Shown one piece after another: positions 1-9,429 of a stretch of 64,000 nt of DNA (the stretch's first letter is position 1; every line of letters begins with the position of its first letter). The DNA comes from Alteromonas genovensis (GTDB lineage: Bacteria > Pseudomonadota > Gammaproteobacteria > Enterobacterales > Alteromonadaceae). The translations under genes were made by a program, and so were the position numbers. The stretch lies in NCBI RefSeq assembly GCF_010500895.1, contig NZ_JAAAWO010000003.1:1-64000 (forward strand). The letters are read 5' to 3'. The notes under the pieces were generated by a model that saw nothing but the letters and a program-made list of their open reading frames with translations, was not told the DNA's origin and ran no database searches.

Positions 1-106
1 CAACGACCTCAAGGTATTCGAGTATGTGATGACCTGCCTTGATGAACTCAGTCGGCCCGACGCCGATATCGAGCAACTACTACCATGGCAATTTGCTAAG
101 CGCTAG
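1..106 (+). pseudogene. tnpC: IS66 transposase TnpC, C-terminal fragment
   Basis: The reading frame from base 2 to the TAG at 104-106 encodes the C-terminal tail of an IS66 transposase, ending LLPWQFAKR. It is nearly identical in protein sequence to the end of the TnpC at 781-2276, with differences such as FEYVMTC against FKYAMTC, so it comes from a related but distinct copy. Only the end is inside the window; whether the upstream part is intact cannot be seen. Confidence 0.8.
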
Positions 107-127
107 GTGAGATTGCCGGACGGATAC
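1..127 (+). mobile_element. Right end of an IS66-family element (partial, cut by window edge)
   Basis: This stretch holds the last 35 codons of an IS66 TnpC transposase followed by a terminal repeat. The 21 bases at 107-127 match the right terminus of the neighbouring IS66 copy (2277-2297) at 17 of 21 positions, including the shared core ATTGCCGGACG. The next IS66 copy begins immediately after it without its own left terminus, so the two elements are fused head to tail. The rest of this element lies outside the window. Confidence 0.75.
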
Positions 128-128
128 G

Positions 129-347
129 ATTAACGTTCAAACTTACTATACCCGACGTCGCGATATTCGGCTTCAACGAACAAGCAGCAAGTTTGTTCAG
201 GTGAAACGTGAAGTCACGAAGGTTGAATCCTACACCGAAGCAATGGGTGGCGACCTCCTCCTGAAATTGGGAAACGCTCAACTTAGCGTGCCAACCAATA
301 TTAACCCTCACTGGGTTGCTACTGTGATGAAGGCATTGGCCGAATGA
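129..347 (+). pseudogene. tnpA: IS66 accessory protein TnpA, 5'-truncated
   Basis: The frame ending at TGA 345-347 encodes the C-terminal part of IS66 TnpA: a SKFVQVKREV segment, then LLLKLGNAQLSVP, then the closing helix HWVATVMKALAE. The frame is open only back to a TGA at 108-110 and contains no ATG, GTG or TTG start before residue 40, and the usual N-terminal helix-turn-helix is missing. The position 129 given here is an ATT and is only the approximate limit of homology. The stop overlaps the ATG of tnpB (ATGA), the normal IS66 arrangement. Confidence 0.7.
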
Positions 348-694
348 AGATGTTCGTAGAGCCTGCCGACATTTACCTGTACATGGATATCGTCGACATC
401 CGCAAATCGATTAATGGCTTAATTGTCGTGGTTGAGCAGGATATGAACCTGAAACCGTTTCGCGATGCGCTGTTCGTCTTCTGCAACAAAAAGCGCGATA
501 AGGTCAAAATACTCTATTGGGATAAAACGGGCTTCGCACTCTGGTATAAACGCCTCGAAAAACATCGCTTTAAATGGCCTGTCGATGCGAACTTAAAACA
601 GATGCATATGAGTGAACAGCAGCTACAATGGCTGTTATCGGGCTACGATGTCATAGGGCATCAGCCGTTGCACTACAACGCATCCGGCTTATAA
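344..694 (+). CDS. tnpB: IS66 accessory protein TnpB (Orf2)
   Basis: This 116-residue protein is a full-length IS66 Orf2/TnpB. The family signature is easy to follow: an N-terminal YLYMDIVDIRKSINGL segment, then DALFVFCNKKRDKVKILYWD, then GFALWYKRLE and the FKWP motif. TnpB is needed for IS66 transposition together with TnpC, although its exact biochemical role is not settled. Its ATG overlaps the tnpA stop codon, which points to translational coupling in intact elements. This gene is the only undamaged one in the element. Confidence 0.95.
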   Translation: MKMFVEPADIYLYMDIVDIRKSINGLIVVVEQDMNLKPFRDALFVFCNKKRDKVKILYWDKTGFALWYKRLEKHRFKWPVDANLKQMHMSEQQLQWLLSGYDVIGHQPLHYNASGL

Positions 695-780
695 CCTGTG
701 ATCATAAGTAGCGATTAACGATCACGAAATAGTCTTAATAATGTAAGGTAATCAGCAGCTTAATACGGGATAATAGCGGT

Positions 781-2276
781 ATGAACGAGAAAGAATACCA
801 ATCCCGCATCGCTGAACTTGAAGCTCTTCTTGAAGAGAAGAGCGCGCGGATTGCCTATTTAGAAGAACAGTTCCGTGTTGCCCAGCACAAGCAGTTCGGA
901 AAAAGTACCGAAGGCCACCCTGGGCAAGGTGAGTTGTTTAACGAAGCGGAAGAACTGGTTGTTGAATCTGAAACAGCCGAAGAAACGATTAGCTATACCC
1001 GCAAAAAGCCCACACGTAAACCGCTACCTAAAGACCTGCCTCGTGAAGTTATCGTTCACGATATTAGCGACGAAGAAAAAATCTGTGGCTGTTGTGCGGG
1101 CGAATTACATCGCATTGGTGAAGATAAGTTAGAGAAGCTTCAGTTTATTCCTGCACAGGTTAAAGTGATAGAGCATGTTCGCCCTAAATATGCGTGCCGT
1201 ACCTGTGAAAAGGACGGTATCAACAACACGATTAAAAAAGCGCCCGTACCTCACAGCGTGATTCCAAAAGGCTACGCAACGCCAAGCTTGTTAAGTCAAA
1301 TCATCACCAGCAAATATCAGTATGGGTTACCGCTTTATCGACAAGAAGCGATGTTCAAACAGCACGGTATTGAATTAAGCCGTAAGACGATGGCGGACTG
1401 GATAATCCGCTGTGCTGAGTTGTTTAAACCGCTTTACGAGCAGCTTTATCAATACCTGTTAAAGCAACCTGTTATAACGGCAGATGAAACCACGCTAAAA
1501 GTGGTTGAGTTGAAAAAGCGAACAGCTATATGTGGTTGTACGCCAGTGGCGCTGATTCACCTAGCGGTAATATCACCGATACAGCGACATCCAATATCGT
1601 GTTGTACGACTACCACAATAGTCGGGCTGGGCAATGCGCAGTAGACTTCCTGCAAGGCTATAGCGGCTACCTGCAAGTGGATGGCTATCAAGGCTACGAG
1701 CAAACGCAAGCCACACTCATTGGTTGTTGGGCACATGCACGCCGTAAGTTTATCGAAGCCAAAAAAGGTGCAGGAAAGAAAGGCAGTGGCAAAGCAGATT
1801 GGGCGCTCAATCACATCCAAAAACTCTACCGCATCGAAACACAGCTAAAAGATAAAACGGTGGAAACGCGCTATCTCACCAGACAAGAAAAAAGCCTGCC
1901 GCTACTTAGTCAGCTTTATACTTGGCTAACCAAATCAGCACAACAAGTGTTACCCAAAACAAAACTGGGTGAGGCGATACAATACTGCTTGAACCAATGG
2001 GAAAAGCTGGCACGTTATACCCTTGATGGGCTACTGAGTATTGACAATAATCGCGCTGAGCGCGCGATTAAACCGTTCGTCATAGGCAGAAAAAACTGGC
2101 TGTTTAGCCAAACTGCCACAGGCGCAAACGCCAGTGCCGTGCTCTACAGTGTTATCGAAACTGCAAAAGCCAACGACCTCAATGTGTTCAAGTATGCGAT
2201 GACTTGTCTTGATGAACTGAGCAAGCCTAACGTCGATGTTGAGCAACTGCTACCATGGCAGTTTGCTAAGCGCTAG
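781..2276 (+). pseudogene. tnpC: IS66 transposase TnpC with a -1 frameshift
   Basis: The gene encodes the DDE transposase of IS66 but is split into two frames. The first frame (781 to about 1517) holds the N-terminal coiled coil, the zinc-binding region with CGCC and CRTC cysteine pairs, and the first catalytic Asp in ITADETTLKV. The second frame resumes at 1518 with ANSYMWLYASG and carries the second Asp (QVDGYQGYE) and the Glu (NNRAERAIKPF). The break lies at a run of five A at 1513-1517; six A would restore the frame. A single-base homopolymer loss (or a sequencing error) is the simplest explanation. Confidence 0.9.
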
Positions 2277-3741
2277 GTGGAATTGCCGGACGCTTACCTT
2301 TAAAGAACATCGATTGCAGCTCTTTTAACTGACGAACTGTATGTGTAAAGAAGAAAATAAATGAAATTGTTACATACGCTGCTAGACCTACTAAGATGCT
2401 CGCAAATAATATTAATAGTTGGGCACCGAAATAATCTTCGAAAGAGGACTTCAGTAAAGCAACAATGGTAAACATTCCCAAAGCGCTTAAGAAAGAGGGT
2501 ATTAACGAATAAAATAACTTTTTAATATCTATATAAATGTGCTTTCTTAGTATAGCCAACCTAATCGGGGTAGCTAAAAAATTCCCGATAACGAGACTAT
2601 AAAGCATTACTGTAATACCGAACCAGATTGTGCAGCTAGCGATTATCACATTACAGAATATATTAACTAGCACTATATTAAACGCATCTTTTGTCTTAGC
2701 TTGCGAAATCAACAAATTCGGTATAAAGTTCGCAACCACCAATGGAAATATACTAAATGCAGAAATTGCCATATAAGTTGCGCTTTGTTCAAATTTCTCA
2801 CCAAACGCTATCACAACAAAGGGGTCGGCAATTGCTGCCAGCCCCATAAAAATAGGTGTAATTATTGTCGAGGCAATTGTTACCAATTTAATAAATAAGC
2901 CCCCGATATCTGAATCTCTCCCAACTCTCGAAAAGCTAGGCACAATCATCGAATTAATCGAACTAGTAGTAACTTGATTTATCACATCCCCACCTTTATG
3001 AGCAGCTGCAAGAAGGGCGAAACTCACTGGGCCTAACGCAATCCCAGTCAAAAGGTTACTTGCTTTTTTACCTAAAAATCGCAAAACAACCATCCAGAAT
3101 AGCGGAAGGCAAAATGTAATAAGCTCCTTAAAGTCATCTTTATTAATATTAAAAGAAGGCTTGTATTTAGAAACATAGAGTAAAAAGAGATATTGAAAAG
3201 CATTATTGGCGAGTTTTCCAAATATTAAAGCCCAAATTCCGTAGCCTATCTCAGCTAATATTATTATAATAAGCGCGGAAAAAACCGAAGCAGTGAGCTT
3301 TGCTAAGCCCATTTTCTTATTTTCAAACTCTCTTAATAGCTTTCCTGTGACAACAACTTGTAAGCTTGTGATTAAGGTAATTGGTGCTAGGCTTGCAATA
3401 ACATAGGCAGCCAATTCTGAATATGTGTAATAAGCTATAGGCGCTCCGACAACTAATAATGCGCCAGAAACAGTCAATCCCATTAAGAATACGAAGGTCA
3501 TCGTACTTGCGGCATACTTTGTTTCCCACTTTTCTCTTTGAACTAAATTTTGATTCACGCCCGCATTAACTAACGTATTAGCAAATTCAACAAAAAGAAA
3601 ACAAAAGCCTGCTAGCCCAAACTCTTCTAATGTAAGTATTCTAGCCAAGTACGCATAAACAAAAAAATCTGTAAGATTAATGCCAGTACGCGTTAATGAT
3701 ATCCATATGCTACCTTTCGTAGCTTTTTTCTTAATAGACAT
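2266..3741 (-). CDS. Wzx-type polysaccharide flippase, 3' end altered by IS66
   Basis: This 491-residue protein is hydrophobic throughout and matches the MOP superfamily flippases (WzxC-like) that move lipid-linked repeat units across the inner membrane. The N-terminus KKATKGSIWISLTRTG and the many alternating membrane segments are typical. The host part ends near position 2298; the last ten residues (GKRPAIPPSA) and the TAG stop are read from the IS66 terminus and the antisense of tnpC. The total length is normal, so only a short C-terminal piece is lost and function may survive. It is the last gene of the minus-strand glycosyltransferase group. Confidence 0.88.
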   Translation of the reverse strand: MSIKKKATKGSIWISLTRTGINLTDFFVYAYLARILTLEEFGLAGFCFLFVEFANTLVNAGVNQNLVQREKWETKYAASTMTFVFLMGLTVSGALLVVGAPIAYYTYSELAAYVIASLAPITLITSLQVVVTGKLLREFENKKMGLAKLTASVFSALIIIILAEIGYGIWALIFGKLANNAFQYLFLLYVSKYKPSFNINKDDFKELITFCLPLFWMVVLRFLGKKASNLLTGIALGPVSFALLAAAHKGGDVINQVTTSSINSMIVPSFSRVGRDSDIGGLFIKLVTIASTIITPIFMGLAAIADPFVVIAFGEKFEQSATYMAISAFSIFPLVVANFIPNLLISQAKTKDAFNIVLVNIFCNVIIASCTIWFGITVMLYSLVIGNFLATPIRLAILRKHIYIDIKKLFYSLIPSFLSALGMFTIVALLKSSFEDYFGAQLLILFASILVGLAAYVTISFIFFFTHTVRQLKELQSMFFKGKRPAIPPSA

Positions 3742-3808
3742 TAATTTTGAGATCCATAATAAGATTCAGAACTGTAGTAAGATAACTTCGAATTTAAAGC
3801 TAAGGCAA

Positions 3809-4738
3809 TTATTCTCTATTTGTTTCTTTACCAAGCTGTAATTTAATAAACTCTGAAACACTTGTATAAAATATTAAAAGTAACAGCCAAATTAATTTAA
3901 ATTTGTGGCTAAAAGATATATCTGAACAATAGAGAGTTTTCTTGGTTCTTCCTAAAAGCATTTTTACTAGACCTACGCAAAACCTAAGCTTCCGTTTAGT
4001 TCCCCCAGTAGATAATTCTGCATCCCAAGTCCCACCGACCACTCGCTTACGCTTGATTAAAAGCTCTTTTTTATTTCGAGAGGGGTGAAGTACTTCAGCA
4101 TCTTCACAGTAAACAACGCCTCCACCAGCCCTAACTACTCGCTGGCTAAATTCGACGTCGCCGCCAGATTTGAGCTTTTCGTTAAACCCTGTAAATTTAT
4201 CGAGAAGGGCTTTAGAGCAAAAAAAGTTCGCTGTAATACATTTTCCTTTAACGGCATTTTCATCTTGTTTCATCGAAAAATTATTTTCGAAATCGAGAGC
4301 GCTTTGCTCTGTTAACTTATCATTAGCTGAAAAGAATGCGACTTTTCCAGCGATAATAGTGTCGCCTCTGTGCTCTGCCCATTTTGCCGATAAGCTTGAC
4401 AGCCAGTTTGTTGATACTAAACAATCAGAATCCGTAAATGCTATAAAGTCCCCTCTGGCAACTTTAAGACCTGCATTTCTTGCAGCATAAGATCCAGGTT
4501 TGGCGCATTTAATTAGTTGCATTGTCGGTAGGGTGACTTTTTTTAGCCTGCTTGATAGGTAATCATAAGTTCCGTCAGAAGAGCAATTGTCGACAATAAT
4601 AACCTCATAGTCTGAAGTTGGATGAGACAATGTTATTAGTTTGTCAATACATTGACCTACTCTATTTAAATCGTTGTACACAGGAACAATTATACTTATA
4701 GAGGGGAACCGTGATGGCATATCACTGTTTAAATTCAT
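3809..4738 (-). CDS. Glycosyltransferase family 2
   Basis: The protein begins its Rossmann-like GT-A fold with SISIIVPVYND and shows the family features VDNCSSDGTYDYL, GSYAARNAGL and the metal-binding FTDSDCL. It probably adds one sugar to the EPS repeat unit on the cytoplasmic side; the sugar cannot be told from sequence. The start chosen is the ATG at 4738, preceded by GTGAG seven bases upstream; the frame is open further to a TTG at 4777. A hydrophobic stretch near the C-terminus (LIWLLLLIFYTSV) suggests membrane attachment. About 180 AT-rich bases separate it from the next gene upstream. Confidence 0.88.
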   Translation of the reverse strand: MNLNSDMPSRFPSISIIVPVYNDLNRVGQCIDKLITLSHPTSDYEVIIVDNCSSDGTYDYLSSRLKKVTLPTMQLIKCAKPGSYAARNAGLKVARGDFIAFTDSDCLVSTNWLSSLSAKWAEHRGDTIIAGKVAFFSANDKLTEQSALDFENNFSMKQDENAVKGKCITANFFCSKALLDKFTGFNEKLKSGGDVEFSQRVVRAGGGVVYCEDAEVLHPSRNKKELLIKRKRVVGGTWDAELSTGGTKRKLRFCVGLVKMLLGRTKKTLYCSDISFSHKFKLIWLLLLIFYTSVSEFIKLQLGKETNRE

Positions 4739-4960
4739 TTTATACTCACTTGAATAGTATCTTCGCCTTTTTCCCAATTATGGAGTTGCACCAATATTTT
4801 CTTAACAATTTTAACCTTACGCGTAATGTGAAAAATCATGGCTTAGGTTTTTAGTCAGAGTAAGTTACATAAAAGGTAGTTTTGTATCAAATATGATAAA
4901 AAGCTATACACTTCATTTGATATACACTATTCAAATATATAACCACCTCACTAATCAAAC

Positions 4961-5821
4961 TTAAATTAACATTGGCTTTTTTAATACCTTCCTTCTAAGT
5001 GCTCTAAAAAAAAAACTTATCGTCGCTCTAACACCTGCAAGTTTTACTGACAAAAATAACCACTTTATTTTATTTCTTTTATGTTTTAGTGAAAAAAGCA
5101 CTTGCTCACTCACACGCTTTTTAAACCAGTAATCGCCTAAAAACTCCTTGTGCTTGTATGCAGAAGCTAGCCTAGGATAAATATCTTTTGGGGATAGTTT
5201 ACGTACTTTAGCTCCAATTCCATCTTCATTTTGAAAGCGATATAAAAACAGTGCTTCCGGAATGTTCTTAAAATCCATTCCTTCTGTGAATAACCTCACA
5301 AACATATCCCAGTCTTGTCCATTGGGTAGAGTTTCATCAAATTGCAGCTTTTCTACAACTTTCCTGCGGCAACTAAACCCAGACATTCCACAATATGTAT
5401 TTCCTCTTACCAATGATGTTTTCGTTACTTCTACATCACTGTTAATAACAACAACATTTTCATTTCCTAGCTGCCTAAAACCAGTAACCACTGAATCAGC
5501 CCCATCTTGATACTGACGATAAATTTCACTTAAATAGTTAGGCAACCAAATATCGTCATCATCAAGGAAGGCAATGATTCCACCAGAACACTCACGAATA
5601 CCAATGTTTCTAGCTCTGTTAGCGCCACTTCTTTCTTTCAAAAGAATATGTCTAGCATTTACCTTTTTTATTGTATCTAAAACTAGATTATATGAAATAT
5701 CAGAGCAGTCATTGACTATAACGACTTCTTTTGGTTTGAATGTTTGCGCTGCTATACCTTCTAACGCTTCCTTTAAGAAAGCCGGTCGATTGCACGTAGT
5801 TATTACAACTGAAATGTCCAA
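4961..5821 (-). CDS. Glycosyltransferase family 2
   Basis: The 286-residue protein is a GT-A enzyme: it starts ISVVITTCNRPAFLKEAL, has VIVNDCSD, then GANRARNIGI and the DxD-like run IAFLDDDDIW, and later GQDWDMFVRL, a motif seen in many EPS transferases. The start is a TTG, supported by GAAGGGAA six bases upstream and by the fold beginning at once with no room for a later start. The donor and acceptor sugars are unknown. It lies between a GT4 and another GT2 gene in the same direction. Confidence 0.9.
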   Translation of the reverse strand: MDISVVITTCNRPAFLKEALEGIAAQTFKPKEVVIVNDCSDISYNLVLDTIKKVNARHILLKERSGANRARNIGIRECSGGIIAFLDDDDIWLPNYLSEIYRQYQDGADSVVTGFRQLGNENVVVINSDVEVTKTSLVRGNTYCGMSGFSCRRKVVEKLQFDETLPNGQDWDMFVRLFTEGMDFKNIPEALFLYRFQNEDGIGAKVRKLSPKDIYPRLASAYKHKEFLGDYWFKKRVSEQVLFSLKHKRNKIKWLFLSVKLAGVRATISFFFRALRRKVLKKPMLI

Positions 5822-5865
5822 ATAGATTCCCTTCTAAGATCATGGAATAAATATATTAACTCACG

Positions 5866-6963
5866 TTATGATACCAAACTTTCAGCATGACCGAACGTTG
5901 TTGTGGCTATACTTCCCCAGTCATACTTATTTAAAAATTCTTCTCTATCTAGACTTAGGTTTAGACTCAGTAAGGTAGATAATTTGACTGAGAGCTCTTG
6001 AACATTGCCTACTCTGAAGTAGCTGTCGCTTGGTGCTTCTATGTCAATATTGGGTGAAATATCGCTCAACAACACATTACTACCAGCACTTATCGCCTCT
6101 AACGCTACAATTGGAAGACCCTCATGGTACGATGGTAAAACAAAAACCGAAGCATGCTGGTACAATGCTTTTAATTCGTCTCCTGAGCGCCTGCCGGCAA
6201 ATATAATGTTTGCACTTGCAGAACGTTTTAAACTTTTCGAATAGTCATCTTCATGGTCTGCATCACCAACAATTACCAATTTTGGTGAAACATTAGATTG
6301 CTTGTAAGCTTCTACAAGGTCGTGAAAACCCTTTTCGGGAACTAGCCTACCAACAGTTAAAATATAACTATTTGCGCTAATATCTAAATCTTTTGGTAGG
6401 TAGTCGGGCGTTATTTTTCCTGTAAGCGTGGGTAGCATACCATTAGGTACAAAACTAATTTTATCTGAATGTTTGGGAAAGCTATGTTTAAGCTGTTCAC
6501 TCAAGCTTCGCCCCACTACCAACACTCTATTTCCGTAGGTGATCCCCATCTTTTCGCCAAACCTTAGTACCTTTTTAGCGAATGGACTCCATTTTTGCCT
6601 GTCATAGTCCGCACCATGATGAGTAACCATTACCTTCATTCCAAGTAATCGTGCTAATGGCGTAAATAGTGCGGGTCCTATCGCATGCAAATGTACAATA
6701 TCTGGTTTTACAAAAAGTCTGGCATAAATAATAGCGATGAAAGTATGCAAGAAAGTTTCTAACAATTTATGCCTTAACGCCCAAACACTAATAACTTCTA
6801 CACCTTCATATTCAAATCGTTTTTGACTTACATAAGGCGAGCGCGCTAAAACCGTAACTTCTGCGCCTTGCCTTACCATTTTAGGGTAAAGCTGTTGGCA
6901 ATGAGACTCTATCCCTCCCATAACATCTGGAATACCGCGTAGACCTATTGCGCATATCTTCAT
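5866..6963 (-). CDS. Glycosyltransferase family 4 (DUF1972-type N-terminus)
   Basis: The 365-residue protein has the GT-B two-domain layout. The N-terminal GLRGIPDVMGGIESHCQQL segment is characteristic of DUF1972/rhamnosyltransferase-like GT4 enzymes, and the C-terminal domain shows GRLVPEKGFHDLVEAY followed by SYHEGLPIVALEAISAG with the conserved nucleotide-sugar-binding Glu residues. It likely extends the EPS repeat unit in the cytoplasm. Its ATG follows the stop of the polymerase gene by only four bases, so the two are co-transcribed. Confidence 0.92.
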   Translation of the reverse strand: MKICAIGLRGIPDVMGGIESHCQQLYPKMVRQGAEVTVLARSPYVSQKRFEYEGVEVISVWALRHKLLETFLHTFIAIIYARLFVKPDIVHLHAIGPALFTPLARLLGMKVMVTHHGADYDRQKWSPFAKKVLRFGEKMGITYGNRVLVVGRSLSEQLKHSFPKHSDKISFVPNGMLPTLTGKITPDYLPKDLDISANSYILTVGRLVPEKGFHDLVEAYKQSNVSPKLVIVGDADHEDDYSKSLKRSASANIIFAGRRSGDELKALYQHASVFVLPSYHEGLPIVALEAISAGSNVLLSDISPNIDIEAPSDSYFRVGNVQELSVKLSTLLSLNLSLDREEFLNKYDWGSIATTTFGHAESLVS

Positions 6964-6967
6964 AAAA

Positions 6968-8287
6968 CTAATCCGTTGTTAATAGTGCTAATTGACTTCT
7001 AAAACTGTACCGCGCTTTTGCTGGCGCGGTATTACCCAACGAAACGCCTATCAAAATTGCGAAAAATATTAGCCCTTCTATATTCCATAAAGGCATTGTT
7101 GCTAAATTCATTGTTAGAAAGCCAATCAAAGATAATGGCAAAATTTTTGACAAGCGTTTGTCTTGTACACCAGCAGTAATAATCAAAGAATACGAACATA
7201 GAAACAGAAATGACAGCAGCCCTATGTATCCATATTCATAAAAATAAGAAACAAAGGTGTTATGGGCGTAATGTTTGAAAACACCGTTCCACGCTTCTGG
7301 CCCATAGCCCACCAATTGCCTAAGTAAGTCTGAATTTGTAAGCGCATCTATATATTGGCTCCACAAATATACTCTTGAAGACATAATGTCTTTTTCCGCT
7401 TCAGTAAAATACGAAGGTGCTTTAAATATAAGGTCCAAATTCGACGCTAACATGCCAACGTCAGCAAATCTTTCTCTCATCGTAAAAGAAAGTGCCATAA
7501 ATACAAAAATAAGAAACATAGCCACCACTGTAAGAACCGGGGCTTTTTGTGATGGCTTCAAACGCTGTTCAACCAGCGAATAGTAGAAAATTGCAGCAAT
7601 GGGTAGAATTGTTAAAACCGCAGTCCGATAATTAACGAGTATAAGTAGTAGAGCCGCTAACGTAAAAAGTGAGGTTCTAAATTTAATAGCACTTCTTTCA
7701 GTTAATCCAAGCACAAATATAAAGCTAACGATTATCATAGAAAATGCAGCTTCATGATTATATCCACCAATATAGCTCGCTGATCCGTCATTTTCCGTAG
7801 CTTTTACTTCGCCAAGCAAAATTGACAATATCTGCATCATAACGGGCATAAAAAAGCACACTAATAGCTTTTTAAGAGTCTCATTGTGTCCTTGCGCTCT
7901 AACTGACAGAAATATTGCACCAGTTAAAACGAGGAAATAACACCATTTAACTAAAACATTAATGGTGCCTGGAATCTCCATGTTCACAAAACCACTTATA
8001 GCAATAGCCAAAAATAGAAAGTAGAAAGGAAGCAGTTTACGCAAAGTGAAAACTGTAAACGGCAAAAAGAAAAGCCCTAAACCAGCAACAGATATGCTCG
8101 AGAGCGCATTTATCGAAAAACCTGCTACAAGCGAGGGGTAGGTAATAGTGTGAAACGCGGACAAAAAGAATCGTAGCCATATAGCACAAATAGCGAAAGC
8201 CAGGTACTTGTTACAGTTCCCCGTTACAGTGCGATACACCATAATCAAACTTATAAGGCCAACGATTACCTTCAATCCTTCAAACAT
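6968..8287 (-). CDS. Wzy-type polysaccharide polymerase / O-antigen ligase family membrane protein
   Basis: The protein consists mostly of membrane segments and has one large periplasmic loop near the C-terminus with the pattern GYGPEAWNGVFKHYAHNTF...YGYIGLL, which is the Wzy_C/O-antigen ligase signature. By context it is the EPS polymerase acting on lipid-linked units delivered by the flippase. The ATG at 8287 is chosen because it lies two bases after the stop of the upstream glycosyltransferase; a GAGG sits 13 bases before it. An alternative TTG lies at 8299. Confidence 0.85.
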   Translation of the reverse strand: MFEGLKVIVGLISLIMVYRTVTGNCNKYLAFAICAIWLRFFLSAFHTITYPSLVAGFSINALSSISVAGLGLFFLPFTVFTLRKLLPFYFLFLAIAISGFVNMEIPGTINVLVKWCYFLVLTGAIFLSVRAQGHNETLKKLLVCFFMPVMMQILSILLGEVKATENDGSASYIGGYNHEAAFSMIIVSFIFVLGLTERSAIKFRTSLFTLAALLLILVNYRTAVLTILPIAAIFYYSLVEQRLKPSQKAPVLTVVAMFLIFVFMALSFTMRERFADVGMLASNLDLIFKAPSYFTEAEKDIMSSRVYLWSQYIDALTNSDLLRQLVGYGPEAWNGVFKHYAHNTFVSYFYEYGYIGLLSFLFLCSYSLIITAGVQDKRLSKILPLSLIGFLTMNLATMPLWNIEGLIFFAILIGVSLGNTAPAKARYSFRSQLALLTTD

Positions 8288-8289
8288 AC

Positions 8290-9429
8290 TTATTTGCAAA
8301 CCTCTTCGATAATGGCTATAACTTTGTGTTGGAAGGCATTGTAAGAGAATTGCTTTGCACAGCTTTTGCTTTTTGCGGCATAAGAAAGCCGAACAGTTTC
8401 ATCACTGAATGAGCTTAACGCACTTGCAACGCCTTCAGCGTTATTCAACTCACATAGGATACCGTTTTTTTCCTCACTAGCACCAGAAACATAATAAGGG
8501 TATTGTTCAGCAATGATTTCAGCTGGGCCCGACTCACAATTGGTAGCAACTACCGGCTTATCTAAACACATAGCTTCCACTATGGCATTGGGGAACCCTT
8601 CTGCATTACTGGTTGAAACAAAGTATTCTGCCTTGGCAACGTAGGGGTAAGGGTTTGGTTTGAAACCTAAAAAATGCACCCTATCTGCAATGCCCAAAGT
8701 TTTAGCTAGCGCTTTAAGCATGGCCTCTTCTTCGCCCACACCCAGAATAACTAAGTCTTCAACAATATCGGCTTTGGCATAAGCGTTTAGCAACAGTGAA
8801 AAGTTTTTGTTTTTAACTAACCGCCCCACTCCAATAATGTATGGCGCTTTAGGAGTGTCGTTTACTGGTTCGCTTGCAAGTTCGTGAAGTTGAGCAATGT
8901 CATAAGGGTTATATAAAAGGGAAACTTTTGATTCTGGTACTGCATAGTTTTTAACTAAATCGGCTTTTACACCTTCAGATACCGCCACAACGCTATTTGC
9001 ACGTTTGTACAAAAGCTTAACAAGAAGTCGACTGATAGCATCTTTCAAACCACCGGATAAGTGGCTGGTGGTATTTACTCGCTCACTTATAATGGCGCTA
9101 TAGCCTAACGATTTAGCAAGGGCGACATTTAAAAAGTTACTCCGAGTTAAAAAGCTAAAACAATATGCTGGCTTAATTCTGTTTAAAAGCGGCTTTAACT
9201 GTTTATAGCCCTTAACTAAACTGCCCTGTGAATTGAGCACGGTTTTGGTCAAATACGATGGGCACGTTTGAGACTCCGGTAAACTATCTAACAGGATAAG
9301 GTGCACAGGGGTTTTATTCGCCGCAAAGTAATTCTCTAAGATGAAAAGAAGTTTCACCATTACTCTCTCAGCGCCGCCGCCCTCTAACGAATTTATAATA
9401 AATACAGCAGGGCGTGCTGATTGTTCCAT
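8290..9429 (-). CDS. Glycosyltransferase family 4
   Basis: The 379-residue GT-B enzyme opens with VFIINSLEGGGAERVMVKLL, a hallmark of GT4 enzymes of EPS and O-antigen loci, and has the C-terminal signature GRLVKNKNFSLLLNAYA and SNAEGFPNAIVEAMCLDKP. An AAGGA lies eight bases before the ATG. It is the first gene of the minus-strand group that continues through polymerase, GT4, two GT2 genes and the flippase, and it is divergent from lapG across about 430 bases. Confidence 0.92.
   Translation of the reverse strand: MEQSARPAVFIINSLEGGGAERVMVKLLFILENYFAANKTPVHLILLDSLPESQTCPSYLTKTVLNSQGSLVKGYKQLKPLLNRIKPAYCFSFLTRSNFLNVALAKSLGYSAIISERVNTTSHLSGGLKDAISRLLVKLLYKRANSVVAVSEGVKADLVKNYAVPESKVSLLYNPYDIAQLHELASEPVNDTPKAPYIIGVGRLVKNKNFSLLLNAYAKADIVEDLVILGVGEEEAMLKALAKTLGIADRVHFLGFKPNPYPYVAKAEYFVSTSNAEGFPNAIVEAMCLDKPVVATNCESGPAEIIAEQYPYYVSGASEEKNGILCELNNAEGVASALSSFSDETVRLSYAAKSKSCAKQFSYNAFQHKVIAIIEEVCK

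Larger units (their letters stand above)
128..2297 (+). mobile_element. IS66-family insertion sequence, left end missing, transposase frameshifted
   Basis: The element carries the usual IS66 order tnpA-tnpB-tnpC. Its right terminus at 2277-2297 reads, in reverse complement, GTAAGCGTCCGGCAATTCCAC, and starts with the GTAA typical of IS66 ends. No matching left terminus is present before tnpA; instead the sequence joins the right end of another IS66 copy at about 127/128. tnpA lacks its start and N-terminal half and tnpC has a one-base deletion, so this copy should not move by itself. Its right end lies inside the 3' end of the flippase gene. Confidence 0.85.

Noticed and set aside
1510..1535. 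Programmed -1 frameshift in IS66 tnpC
   Set aside because: The tract reads G AAA AAG and lacks the sixth A of the standard A AAA AAG slippery site. IS66 tnpC is normally one continuous frame, so a deletion is more likely.
5262..5825. Plus-strand ORFs opposite the GT2 gene
   Set aside because: They are shadows of the minus-strand glycosyltransferase, rich in Ser and Phe and without recognisable motifs.
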